Virus record (IMG/VR): IMGVR_UViG_3300023174_000317
Coordinates: 1 to 41,134 of that record
Length of the DNA: 41,134 bases
Origin: a virus
Reading direction: 5' to 3' (one strand)
The stretch's first letter is position 1; every line of letters starts with the position of its first letter. Below the pieces are notes generated by a model that was not told the DNA's origin, made no database searches, and saw only the letters and a list, made by a program, of their open reading frames with translations. The position numbers and the translations under genes are program-made. Positions 7,629 through 15,261 of the stretch are shown here, in pieces.

Positions 7629-8059
7629 TGATTAGTATTGAGGCTATTCGTGAAGATATTTTAAGTTACCTAAATACTTCTGTTGCTATAGATGTTTACC
7701 GTGGTGGCATTCCTGAACTAGAAAATTTGCAATACACAAATGGAATACTAACACCATATGCTGTAATTCAATTTGGTGACATTATCAAAGTTGGTAATGG
7801 AACATTTGTTGGTGCGCGTAGTGACGAGTATATGCAAACAGTAAACATTTACTGTGTGGCAAAAGAAGTTGATATTGCTGAAGGATGGCAAATTCGCATC
7901 ATTGATGCGCTGCTTGGATATAGACCTGAATATGCGGGTGAACTTTACAAGCGCCCTGGTTCTGGAACTTTCGTAATCATAAACAGTAGTGGTGGGGTAG
8001 AGGCATTCATTAGTACAACAGGTTTTGGTTGCAATGTTCAACTAATGGATTTACCATAA
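7628..8059 (+). CDS. Probable tail terminator protein
   Basis: This 143-residue protein occupies the tail terminator position, just before the tail tube genes. It has an N-terminal helix with IREDILSYL, a beta-rich core and a helix around DIAEGWQIRIIDALLGY, matching the alpha/beta sandwich of terminators that cap the tail tube and set its length. The start overlaps the previous stop by one base. Confidence 0.6.
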   Translation: MISIEAIREDILSYLNTSVAIDVYRGGIPELENLQYTNGILTPYAVIQFGDIIKVGNGTFVGARSDEYMQTVNIYCVAKEVDIAEGWQIRIIDALLGYRPEYAGELYKRPGSGTFVIINSSGGVEAFISTTGFGCNVQLMDLP

Positions 8060-8063
8060 ATCA

Positions 8064-8072
8064 TGCTAGAAT
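8064..8072 (+). promoter_or_regulatory. Extended -10 promoter before 87-residue gene
   Basis: TG (8064-8065), C, then TAGAAT (8067-8072) lies 9 nt before the ATG at 8082. No clear ribosome site intervenes. Confidence 0.45.
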
Positions 8073-8081
8073 GGAATATAT

Positions 8082-8345
8082 ATGATTAAAGTAATGAACA
8101 CTATCAGTGGACAGACCGCAATGGTTTCTGAGAAAACTTTGTCGCACCCTGTCCTCGGTAAAAATCTTGTCCGTGTTGAGGATGAGCAGAAGTCGTACAT
8201 TCCTGAAATGTATGAACCGAAGAATGCGGAAATTTTTGTTAAATCGAAAATGAAGCGTTCTAAGAAAACCATTGAAGAACCTGAAAATGTCGAAGAAGCA
8301 ACTGAAGATGTTGCCGATAATTTCACTAAAACTGAGGAACAGTAA
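8082..8345 (+). CDS. Hypothetical acidic-tailed protein next to tail tube genes
   Basis: This 87-residue protein is not recognised. Its N-terminal half is mixed and moderately basic (TLSHPVLGKNLVRVED) and its last 30 residues are very rich in Glu and Thr, likely disordered. It lies between the tail terminator and the first tail tube gene, behind an extended -10 promoter, and its stop overlaps the next ATG. A small tail accessory or chaperone role is possible but not shown. Confidence 0.6.
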   Translation: MIKVMNTISGQTAMVSEKTLSHPVLGKNLVRVEDEQKSYIPEMYEPKNAEIFVKSKMKRSKKTIEEPENVEEATEDVADNFTKTEEQ

Positions 8346-8857
8346 TGACTAACACTCGCTTGTACCGCGAGAACGTTACGTTCGCACTTGCATTTCCCCA
8401 AGCATTTGCTAACTGGGAAACGCCTACTGCTGCAGAACTTAACGGCGCTCTCGTCTACAACATCACTTGCGCACTCAACGAAGACGGAACAACGTTTGAC
8501 TTGGGCGACTCTGACACGGACACTTCACTGTCGTTCTGTCAGGCTGCTGGTGCTGTAAGCCCCACCTACTATAACCCTTCGGTCACATTTGAGGCATTCC
8601 GTTCGGAAGACCCCACTGATGACAACACAGCGAACACAGCATTTGGTTTGATGGCATTCCCTGACATTGAATACTTGGCTATTCTTCGTGTCAATGGTGC
8701 GCCTGATGATAACTTTGCTGTTGGTGACCGTGTAAGCCTTGTCCGTGTAAAGACCGACAACCCTGCCGACGTTATTGCCGCTGGTGAAAACATCCGAATT
8801 TCCAATGCGTTCCTTGCACAAGGTGACGTTAACTGGAACTACGAAGTCGCAGCGTAA
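8345..8857 (+). CDS. Major tail tube protein, copy 1
   Basis: This 170-residue beta-rich protein is one of two adjacent related proteins. Its FANWETPTAAELNGAL segment matches FVNWKSPTATELNAAL in the next gene, and both continue with similar beta-sheet patterns and a DNxxxVGDRV / AAGDLVHV segment. Position before the frameshifted chaperones and tape measure identifies them as tail tube proteins. C-ending codons are frequent, as in the capsid gene, suggesting strong expression. Confidence 0.72.
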   Translation: MTNTRLYRENVTFALAFPQAFANWETPTAAELNGALVYNITCALNEDGTTFDLGDSDTDTSLSFCQAAGAVSPTYYNPSVTFEAFRSEDPTDDNTANTAFGLMAFPDIEYLAILRVNGAPDDNFAVGDRVSLVRVKTDNPADVIAAGENIRISNAFLAQGDVNWNYEVAA

Positions 8858-8869
8858 GGAGAATAAATA

Positions 8870-9640
8870 ATGTCTGTAACTCTTGACTACACAAAACTGA
8901 CCTCTAACGGTCACGTCACTGTCCTATGGGCTACCCCTGGTTCGTTTGTTAACTGGAAGTCGCCTACTGCTACTGAACTGAATGCTGCACTTAACTTGTC
9001 TTCCGCTATTTCGTGGAACGATTTTGGTTTTGGTGTGCAAGCATCCAACACTCAGAACGACCCGTCACTTGCTGACACTGGTAACCGTACAGACCGTGGA
9101 GCATCACAGTATGGTGGAGCAATTTCGTTCTACTACCCTGGCGCTTTTGATGACAACAACAACGCATACTCTCTTGCGTTTGATGCCATTTCCGTTCCTC
9201 GTACCGCTGGTTACATTGTTGTTCGTATTGATGGTGACAAACTAACTACTCAGGCGTTTGCTGCTGGCGACCTTGTTCACGTCATGGAAGTTATGACTGA
9301 CGGACAGACCAACATGATTACTGGTGAGGAAGCGTTCCGTTACACGGTTACAATGCTTCAGCAGGGAGCGTTGGAAGTTTACACGGTTGTTCGTGCAACT
9401 ACTGTTACTGTTATTACCCCTGCTACCCTGACTGTTGCAACTGCGGCTAAATCGCGTTTGACTGCAACAGTAAATGGTCGTGCATACACTAACGGTGTTG
9501 TTTGGACAACAAGCGATGCAACAAAGGCTACCGTTTCTAATGCTGGTGTTGTTACTGGTGTCGCTTCAGGTTCGGCAACAATCACTGCAACATTTGCACA
9601 GACTGGTGCAAGTGACACAACTTCGGTTACCATTTCGTAA
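8870..9640 (+). CDS. Major tail tube protein, copy 2, with C-terminal Ig-like domain
   Basis: This 256-residue protein is a paralogue of the preceding one in its first 170 residues and has an added C-terminal domain. The tail (about 175-256) contains VVWTTSDATKATVSNAGVV and GSATITATFA, the hallmark of a bacterial Ig-like group 2 (Big_2) domain; such domains decorate the outside of many siphophage tail tubes. A GGAG ribosome site lies just upstream. Relative use of the two copies in the tube cannot be judged from sequence. Confidence 0.82.
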   Translation: MSVTLDYTKLTSNGHVTVLWATPGSFVNWKSPTATELNAALNLSSAISWNDFGFGVQASNTQNDPSLADTGNRTDRGASQYGGAISFYYPGAFDDNNNAYSLAFDAISVPRTAGYIVVRIDGDKLTTQAFAAGDLVHVMEVMTDGQTNMITGEEAFRYTVTMLQQGALEVYTVVRATTVTVITPATLTVATAAKSRLTATVNGRAYTNGVVWTTSDATKATVSNAGVVTGVASGSATITATFAQTGASDTTSVTIS

Positions 9641-9644
9641 CGTA

Positions 9645-9689
9645 TGTTAGAATGGGCTTTAGCCCCGTATCCACATCGGGTACGGGGCT
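9645..9689 (+). promoter_or_regulatory. Extended -10 promoter with hairpin at the transcript start
   Basis: TG (9645-9646), T, then TAGAAT (9648-9653) predicts transcription from about 9660. There AGCCCCGTATCC (9661-9672), loop ACATC, and its complement (9678-9689) form a 12-bp stem. The hairpin is followed by TAGTCTTT and the GGAGG of the next gene. It could stabilise a new 5' end or attenuate read-through from the tail tube genes; the U-tract is too short for a convincing terminator. Confidence 0.5.
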
Positions 9690-9707
9690 TAGTCTTTGGA
9701 GGACATA

Positions 9708-10283
9708 ATGACTGAAGAAGTAACGCCTAAAACGTTTGACCTTGCAGCAGCATTAACTGGTATCAACTATCCCAGTATCAATGTTGAGGTTTATTTTGAT
9801 GAAGCACTTGCATTTGAAGTTGCCGAGTTGAATCGTAAACTAGAAATTCTTTCCGCCGCTGGTAATACTGATGAGTATGCTGAAGTTGAAAAAAAGTTTG
9901 ATAAGTTTTTGAAGCAAGTTGATAAACATAAATTTGTCTTTACTATTAAGGGTGTTCCTGCACATGTTGAAAATGGAATTACTGAAATTCTTAAAGAGAA
10001 ATATCCCGTAAAACGTAACGCTCTGGGAATTGCCGAGTCGGAGAACCTTGATGCCGATAACGAATATGTTGAACTAATTTTTCATTCATATATTGCAAAG
10101 ATTGTTGCACCTGACGGTTCTATTATTGAACCTCCCAGCATTGACGATATTCGTGTTCTTCGTTCTAATGCGCCCGTTCATGTTTTGGGAAAAATTCAGC
10201 AAGCCATCATTGATTTGAAAACAAAGATTGCTAATGGTTTTGAACTTGGAATTAAAGGTACAGATTTTTTATTGCAGCCCTAA
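9708..10283 (+). CDS. Tail assembly chaperone (G-type, frame 0)
   Basis: This 191-residue protein lies between the tail tube and tape measure genes, the place of the G/GT tail assembly chaperones that coat the tape measure before tube polymerisation. It is acidic, with a helical middle (ELNRKLEILSAAGNTDEYAEVEKK split by a turn) and a conserved-looking VLGKIQQAIIDL near the end. The ATG at 9708 is used because GGAGGA (9698-9703) precedes it; the upstream in-frame TTG lies in that ribosome site. A slippery T TTT TTA near its end shifts some ribosomes to the -1 frame. Confidence 0.8.
   Translation: MTEEVTPKTFDLAAALTGINYPSINVEVYFDEALAFEVAELNRKLEILSAAGNTDEYAEVEKKFDKFLKQVDKHKFVFTIKGVPAHVENGITEILKEKYPVKRNALGIAESENLDADNEYVELIFHSYIAKIVAPDGSIIEPPSIDDIRVLRSNAPVHVLGKIQQAIIDLKTKIANGFELGIKGTDFLLQP
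10265..10271 (+). promoter_or_regulatory. Programmed -1 frameshift site (T TTT TTA)
   Basis: In the reading frame of the chaperone gene the codons are GAT TTT TTA, giving a canonical slippery heptamer four codons before the stop. After a -1 slip the frame stays open to 10717. A small hairpin (CTACAC...GTGTAG, 10311-10325) lies downstream but about 40 nt away, so its role as stimulator is uncertain. Confidence 0.82.
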
Positions 10284-10717
10284 CTAGGGGGCTTTCCGCA
10301 CGTTACGCTTCTACACTTCGTGTAGCAGTTAAGATGAATCAACGACCAACCGCAATGTTGATGCGCGATTTTTATGCGCTGAATCGCAACCCTTATACTA
10401 GTGAACCTTTTGTTTTTGATACTATGTGGACTGATTGGGATTATGCTTTGTCCGAGGCTATCCAATTTATTGATGATTATACAACCGCTGAAGGTCATCT
10501 TATTTGGGAAGCGGAATCTGAACGTGTAACGTTTAATGCTAAAAAGAAAATCAATAAGGCTCGCGCAGCCATTGACCGTCGAACTAAAGGTTCTAAAGAT
10601 AAACCTTACAATGCTTCAGATGGTGAGTATTGGATTACTGAACCTGTGCTTATGCGTGGTGATGACTGGCCCACACTTACAGAGTGGTTTGAGGAACAAG
10701 CCCGAAAAAACGCATAG
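10268..10717 (+). CDS. Tail assembly chaperone, -1 frame extension (GT product)
   Basis: This frame has no start with a ribosome site; the first ATG (10334) is preceded by open sequence running back to the slippery site. Joined by a -1 shift at 10265-10271 it adds 149 residues to the first 187 of the upstream protein, giving a 336-residue GT-type fusion. The extension is rich in Trp, Asp and Arg, with a TKGSKDKPY segment and an acidic end. The G/GT arrangement is established in lambda and widespread in siphophages; here the heptamer, the frame and the position all agree. Confidence 0.8.
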   Translation, partial: FIAALTRGLSARYASTLRVAVKMNQRPTAMLMRDFYALNRNPYTSEPFVFDTMWTDWDYALSEAIQFIDDYTTAEGHLIWEAESERVTFNAKKKINKARAAIDRRTKGSKDKPYNASDGEYWITEPVLMRGDDWPTLTEWFEEQARKNA

Positions 10718-10762
10718 TGTAGACTTAAAGGAGTAAAGTTTACCACAACATAGGCGGTTAGA

Positions 10763-13700
10763 GTGACAGAAGATTTCAGTGCTAAAATTGAAATTCAAAC
10801 AAATAGCAAAGGTGCTACTCAAAGCATTCAAGAAACTACTAATGCTCTAAAACAACTTAATAAATATATAGAAAAAACTGATGAACTACAAAAGAAAAAC
10901 TTTAAAAGTGTTGGTGAATGGGATAACCAAACTAAAAGAGTTTATAACTCAGTTTTTAAACTTAATCAAGTAGAACAAAACTATAGCCGTAACTATGCTA
11001 ATGCTTCAGTTCTTTATGACCAATCAATTAAATCACGTGAACAGTCTGGCAAAATATTTGCTGCAGGCTTGAAGGAGCGTTTACAACTTCAACAGCAAGA
11101 AGTAAACCAACTACCAAGACTTGCTTATGCATTGTACGATGTTGGTTACGCTACTGGCGCTGTTGCTTCAGGTTTTGCTGCTGCCGCTATTGCTTCTATA
11201 AAATTTGCTGCTGATTATGAAACAGCATTTACTGCTGTTGAGCGAACAACTTTGTCTACTGGCGGAACTCTTGAGTTGCTAAAAAACCAGTTACTTTCTT
11301 TGTCTACTGAAGTTCCCGCATCTTTTAGTGAATTATCAAATATTGCTTCTATTGGCGCACAGTTGGGTATTGCTTCAAGTGACTTGGCTGGTTTCACAAA
11401 AAATGTTGCCATGTTCTCATCAACAACAAATGTTTCTGTTGATGAGGCTGCAAAATCTTTTGGCGCTTTAGGTCAACTTTTGGGCGTTCCTACAAGTGAA
11501 TACAATAAACTTGGTTCAGCAATTTCTTATGTTGGTGTTCGCTCGGTTGCTACAGAATCTGAAATTCTTTCAGTTGCAAAAAACTTGGGTGGTGTTGCAA
11601 ATCAGGCGGGACTATCTGCACAGTTTGTTATTGGTTTGTCTGGCGCTTTGGCTTCTTTGCGTGTTCCTGCAGAACAATCACGTGGTGCGTTGACACGTAT
11701 TTTTCAGGAGATTAACCGAGCAAGTATTGAGGGTGGTTCTAAACTTCAAGCGTTTGCTAATATTCTTGGTATCACTGCTTCTGAAGCAAAAAATTTGGCT
11801 ACTCAAAATCCTCAACAATTTTTTCAAGATTTGTTGAAAGGTTTATCCAGTCTTGATTCAGCGGGTTTGACACAAGCACTTGATGCTATGAACCTTTCGG
11901 ATATTCGTGTTACTAATACGCTTACTCGTTTGTCAAAAAATTTGCCAATGGTTAATGAGGCTTTGGCTAACTCTAATGAGGCGTATGCTAGTGGAACATT
12001 CTTGGCTCAGGCTTATGGTTATAAAATTGATGACCTTGCTTCACGTTTCACAATTTTTCAAAACTCTTTGATGGAAGTTGGTGCTGCTTTTGGTGAAGCA
12101 ATAACTCCAGAAACAGCATTTGTTCTTGATTCAATTAGTAACTCTTTAAATTTGTTGGCTGATGCTTTGCGTACTGATGCTGGTCAGGCTTTGGCTTCAA
12201 TGACGTTAAATGTTTTTGGTGTTGTTGCCGCTTTGGGAACTTTGTTGAGTGTTTCTTTGCTTGCTACTGCTTCTATGACTCGGCTTAAAACTGTGATGAT
12301 TACTGGTGGTTGGGCTGAAACCGCCACTGGTTTACGTGGTGTTACTGCAGCATTGTTTGGTGTTGGTGTTGCTGGTGAAACTGCTGGTAGAGGAATTAAA
12401 GTTTTAAAGTATGCCCTTATTAGTACAGGTATTGGTCTTGCCATTGTTGCTTTGGGTGAGTTGGCTGCAGCATTTGCTGAAACATCTGCCAGTGCCGACG
12501 ATACTTTTAGTCGTTATATTAATGATACTTCTGGTTTGGCTGATGCCATTAATGCTGATATTACAAGTTATAGGGATGCACGTATTGCTGGTGACCAGGA
12601 ACTTCTTGCCTCTTATGTTACGGTTAAGGGTGTCACTGAGGGTGCTTCACAAGACCAGATTGATTATCAAACTAATTTGAGAGATACTGCAGAGGTTTTG
12701 GGTATTGATGTACCTAATGCTTTTGCTGCAAGCAATGATGCAATTACTGGGAATACTAGACTTATTGGTGATAACACAACAGCCTGGATTCGTAACTCAC
12801 TTATTTCTAGTGATGCTTTTAAAAAGTTGATGGATGTTAGTACCTTTAATGGTGAAACGTTTGCTAATACTTTGCAAGGACTTCGTTTTGATTTTGATAC
12901 ATTCACTAAGGTTATTGCTTCTCAAGGTGAAAAGGGTGGTGTAAATTATTTTCAAGACCTTGCTATTGAGGCTGCAAGGGCTGGTCGAATTACTGCAGGT
13001 CAACTTGTTGATATAACAAATGCTCTTGCTACTGGTAATACTGCTTTTGCTAGTCTTATTAAATTAGTTCTTGGTTATACAAATGCTATTTCTGTTTTGG
13101 AACTTCCAGATTCTGTTAAAACAAAACTTGAAGAAGTTGGTGATACTGCAGAAAAGGCTGGTGACCAGGTTGGTGGTTTTGCTGCGCAGGTTCGCACACT
13201 TGTTGATTATGCAAATGATTTGTCTTCAACATTCCAACGCGCTTTTGATATTCGTTGGAAAGCAATTCTTGATGCTGATGCGACAGCAGATTCTTGGGAT
13301 AATCTTTCGCAAAGAATTAATGATGCGCGTAACCGTATTCTTGGTTTAACTAACACTCGTGACAAATTAGAATATTTCTTATCTATTGCTGTTGCGGCTG
13401 GTGATACTATGCGTATTAATGAGTTAACTGCAGAATTGGCTGCTGCTAATGCCGACCTTGCTTCAGCCACTGATGATGCTTCTACCGAGTTGAATGGTAA
13501 TACTGCTGCGGCACGTCGTAATCGTCGTGAGTTATTGGCTATTATTCAATCTAATGCTCAGTATCTTGCATCACTTGCGGCTTCTGGTACTTCACAGTCT
13601 GAACTTGCCCGCATTGCTGGACAGTTAAACACAGACTTTATGGACCAGGCTTTAGCGCTCGGCTATAGTTCAGATGAGGCTTCTGCACTTGCCACATCTT

Positions 13701-14365
13701 TTGGTGATTTGACAACTATTATTAATAATATTCCACCAAACATTACGGTTGGTGCGAACGCGAATCCTGCGCTTCAGGCTTTGAATGAGTTTATTGCTAA
13801 GGCTAATGCTTCTAGTGCAACAGTTACCATTACGAGTAAGATTAATGGTGATGCTAATGCGGCTCAAATTCAATACTTGCAGGCTTTATTCGATGGTAAA
13901 AAGGCTTTGAATCTTCAACAAATTTCTTTGAAGAACTATGCTGGTGCTATTAAAACTGCCGATGAGATGGCTGCGTATGCTGCTTCAATTAATGATTTGG
14001 GTGGTAAGGTTGTTTATGCTTCTGGTGGTTACACTGGTCGTGGCGGTAAGTATGAACCTGCAGGTATTGTTCACAAGGGTGAATATGTTGTTCCAAAGTC
14101 TATGGTTAATCAGTCAACAGGTTTGCCTCATGCGGATGCTTTGGGTCGTCTTGTTGCTGGGTCTGCACCCGCTACTTCTGGTTACGCAAGTGGTGGGTTA
14201 GTTTCTGGTGGCATGATGGTATCACTTTCGCCTGATGACCGAGCATTGTTGCGTGGCATTGGCGCTTCGGGTGACATTGTGGTGGCTGTTGATTCGCGTG
14301 AGATTGCTAGGGCAAATGCTCATGGTGCTAGACTTGTAACTGCGGAAGGAGGGTATCTTTTATAA
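10763..14365 (+). CDS. Tail tape measure protein
   Basis: This 1,200-residue protein sets tail length and is ejected with the DNA. The N-terminal part (about 1-125) is charged and coiled. A membrane-like Ala/Gly segment follows near 130-150 and then the typical tape measure core (FAADYETAFTAVERTT). Further hydrophobic segments lie near 475-500 and 545-570. The Gly-rich C-terminus (YASGGYTGRGG, YVVPKSM) is typical of the family. GTG 10763 is the first possible start after an in-frame stop at 10751; AGGCGG just upstream is a modest ribosome site. At the usual 1.5 angstroms per residue the tail would be about 180 nm. Confidence 0.93.
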   Translation: MTEDFSAKIEIQTNSKGATQSIQETTNALKQLNKYIEKTDELQKKNFKSVGEWDNQTKRVYNSVFKLNQVEQNYSRNYANASVLYDQSIKSREQSGKIFAAGLKERLQLQQQEVNQLPRLAYALYDVGYATGAVASGFAAAAIASIKFAADYETAFTAVERTTLSTGGTLELLKNQLLSLSTEVPASFSELSNIASIGAQLGIASSDLAGFTKNVAMFSSTTNVSVDEAAKSFGALGQLLGVPTSEYNKLGSAISYVGVRSVATESEILSVAKNLGGVANQAGLSAQFVIGLSGALASLRVPAEQSRGALTRIFQEINRASIEGGSKLQAFANILGITASEAKNLATQNPQQFFQDLLKGLSSLDSAGLTQALDAMNLSDIRVTNTLTRLSKNLPMVNEALANSNEAYASGTFLAQAYGYKIDDLASRFTIFQNSLMEVGAAFGEAITPETAFVLDSISNSLNLLADALRTDAGQALASMTLNVFGVVAALGTLLSVSLLATASMTRLKTVMITGGWAETATGLRGVTAALFGVGVAGETAGRGIKVLKYALISTGIGLAIVALGELAAAFAETSASADDTFSRYINDTSGLADAINADITSYRDARIAGDQELLASYVTVKGVTEGASQDQIDYQTNLRDTAEVLGIDVPNAFAASNDAITGNTRLIGDNTTAWIRNSLISSDAFKKLMDVSTFNGETFANTLQGLRFDFDTFTKVIASQGEKGGVNYFQDLAIEAARAGRITAGQLVDITNALATGNTAFASLIKLVLGYTNAISVLELPDSVKTKLEEVGDTAEKAGDQVGGFAAQVRTLVDYANDLSSTFQRAFDIRWKAILDADATADSWDNLSQRINDARNRILGLTNTRDKLEYFLSIAVAAGDTMRINELTAELAAANADLASATDDASTELNGNTAAARRNRRELLAIIQSNAQYLASLAASGTSQSELARIAGQLNTDFMDQALALGYSSDEASALATSFGDLTTIINNIPPNITVGANANPALQALNEFIAKANASSATVTITSKINGDANAAQIQYLQALFDGKKALNLQQISLKNYAGAIKTADEMAAYAASINDLGGKVVYASGGYTGRGGKYEPAGIVHKGEYVVPKSMVNQSTGLPHADALGRLVAGSAPATSGYASGGLVSGGMMVSLSPDDRALLRGIGASGDIVVAVDSREIARANAHGARLVTAEGGYLL

Positions 14366-15261
14366 TGAGTAGTTCACAGATTTGGTTTGGTATTCCTGGT
14401 GTGAAAATGCAGTGGTGTCCTGCACCGTTGGCTGATTCGGCTACTGCTTCTAACATAAACTATTCTGCTTCTATTGTGTTTGAGAATGGTGGCGCTGATG
14501 TTGCCCGTTCTAAACAGTATCGTAAACAGTACGCTTTTTCTTTTAGTGGTTTAGCGGAAGACCTTGACGGTATTGGTGTTTATAACAAGTATGCTTCAGG
14601 TTTTTATGGGGATGGTTTGTTTTATTTCTCCGACCCTTATGCGTGGGAAACTAATTTGTTTTCTGCTGGTTGGGCTTCACCTGGATTGATTGAACAGGGT
14701 TGGGAAAACATTTATGATACTACTCCAACGTTTGCTAATACAACCACTAATTCATATAATCAACCGACTCGTACTGCGACGTGGCAGGTCACGTCTAGCG
14801 CAAATGCTGTTCCGACTACTAATAACGGTACACAATATATTGTTATTCCGCCAACGCATACTCTTAACATTGGAGTTACTGGTTCTAAAACTGGCGATGC
14901 TGTTATTAGGGTTGTACCTATTAATACTGATGGTAGTAGCGCAACAGCGGTAGATTTGACACTGATTGGTGCAACGTCTTCAACACGAATGAACGCAACT
15001 TTTTCTGGTGCAACCTATCAGGCTGTCAAGATTTATATTACGCGCACATCAACTGCCGCATCAACAATTAGCCTTACATCTATGATGGCTCGGCTTGTGC
15101 TAACTGGAAGGTCACTAACTTTGACAGGTAACCACATGCCTGGTGATGGTCACACAGGTTTAGAGTTTGCTGATGATGCCCGTGTTGAAAACTATATTTA
15201 CATGTTTCCGCCGCGTAAGGGTATGTCAACAACTTTGGTTGAGGTGGGTGCATGGCGTTAG
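14365..15261 (+). CDS. Distal tail / minor tail protein
   Basis: This 298-residue protein follows the tape measure and overlaps its stop by one base. In siphophages this position encodes the distal tail protein that starts tube assembly. The first 100 residues contain ARSKQYRKQYAFSFSG and repeated aromatic patterns suited to a beta-sheet ring, and the rest is Thr/Ser-rich. It ends in a VENYIYMFPPRKGM segment. The last 10 nt overlap the next gene. Identity rests on position and character. Confidence 0.62.
   Translation: MSSSQIWFGIPGVKMQWCPAPLADSATASNINYSASIVFENGGADVARSKQYRKQYAFSFSGLAEDLDGIGVYNKYASGFYGDGLFYFSDPYAWETNLFSAGWASPGLIEQGWENIYDTTPTFANTTTNSYNQPTRTATWQVTSSANAVPTTNNGTQYIVIPPTHTLNIGVTGSKTGDAVIRVVPINTDGSSATAVDLTLIGATSSTRMNATFSGATYQAVKIYITRTSTAASTISLTSMMARLVLTGRSLTLTGNHMPGDGHTGLEFADDARVENYIYMFPPRKGMSTTLVEVGAWR

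Noticed and set aside
9661-9689. Hairpin after the second tail tube gene as a simple terminator
   Set aside because: The stem is strong but only TCTTT follows, and a promoter element lies immediately upstream, so a 5'-end hairpin is at least as likely.
10334-10717. The 127-residue frame as an independent gene from ATG 10334
   Set aside because: No ribosome site precedes the ATG and the frame is open back to a canonical -1 slippery site, so it is better explained as a frameshift extension.
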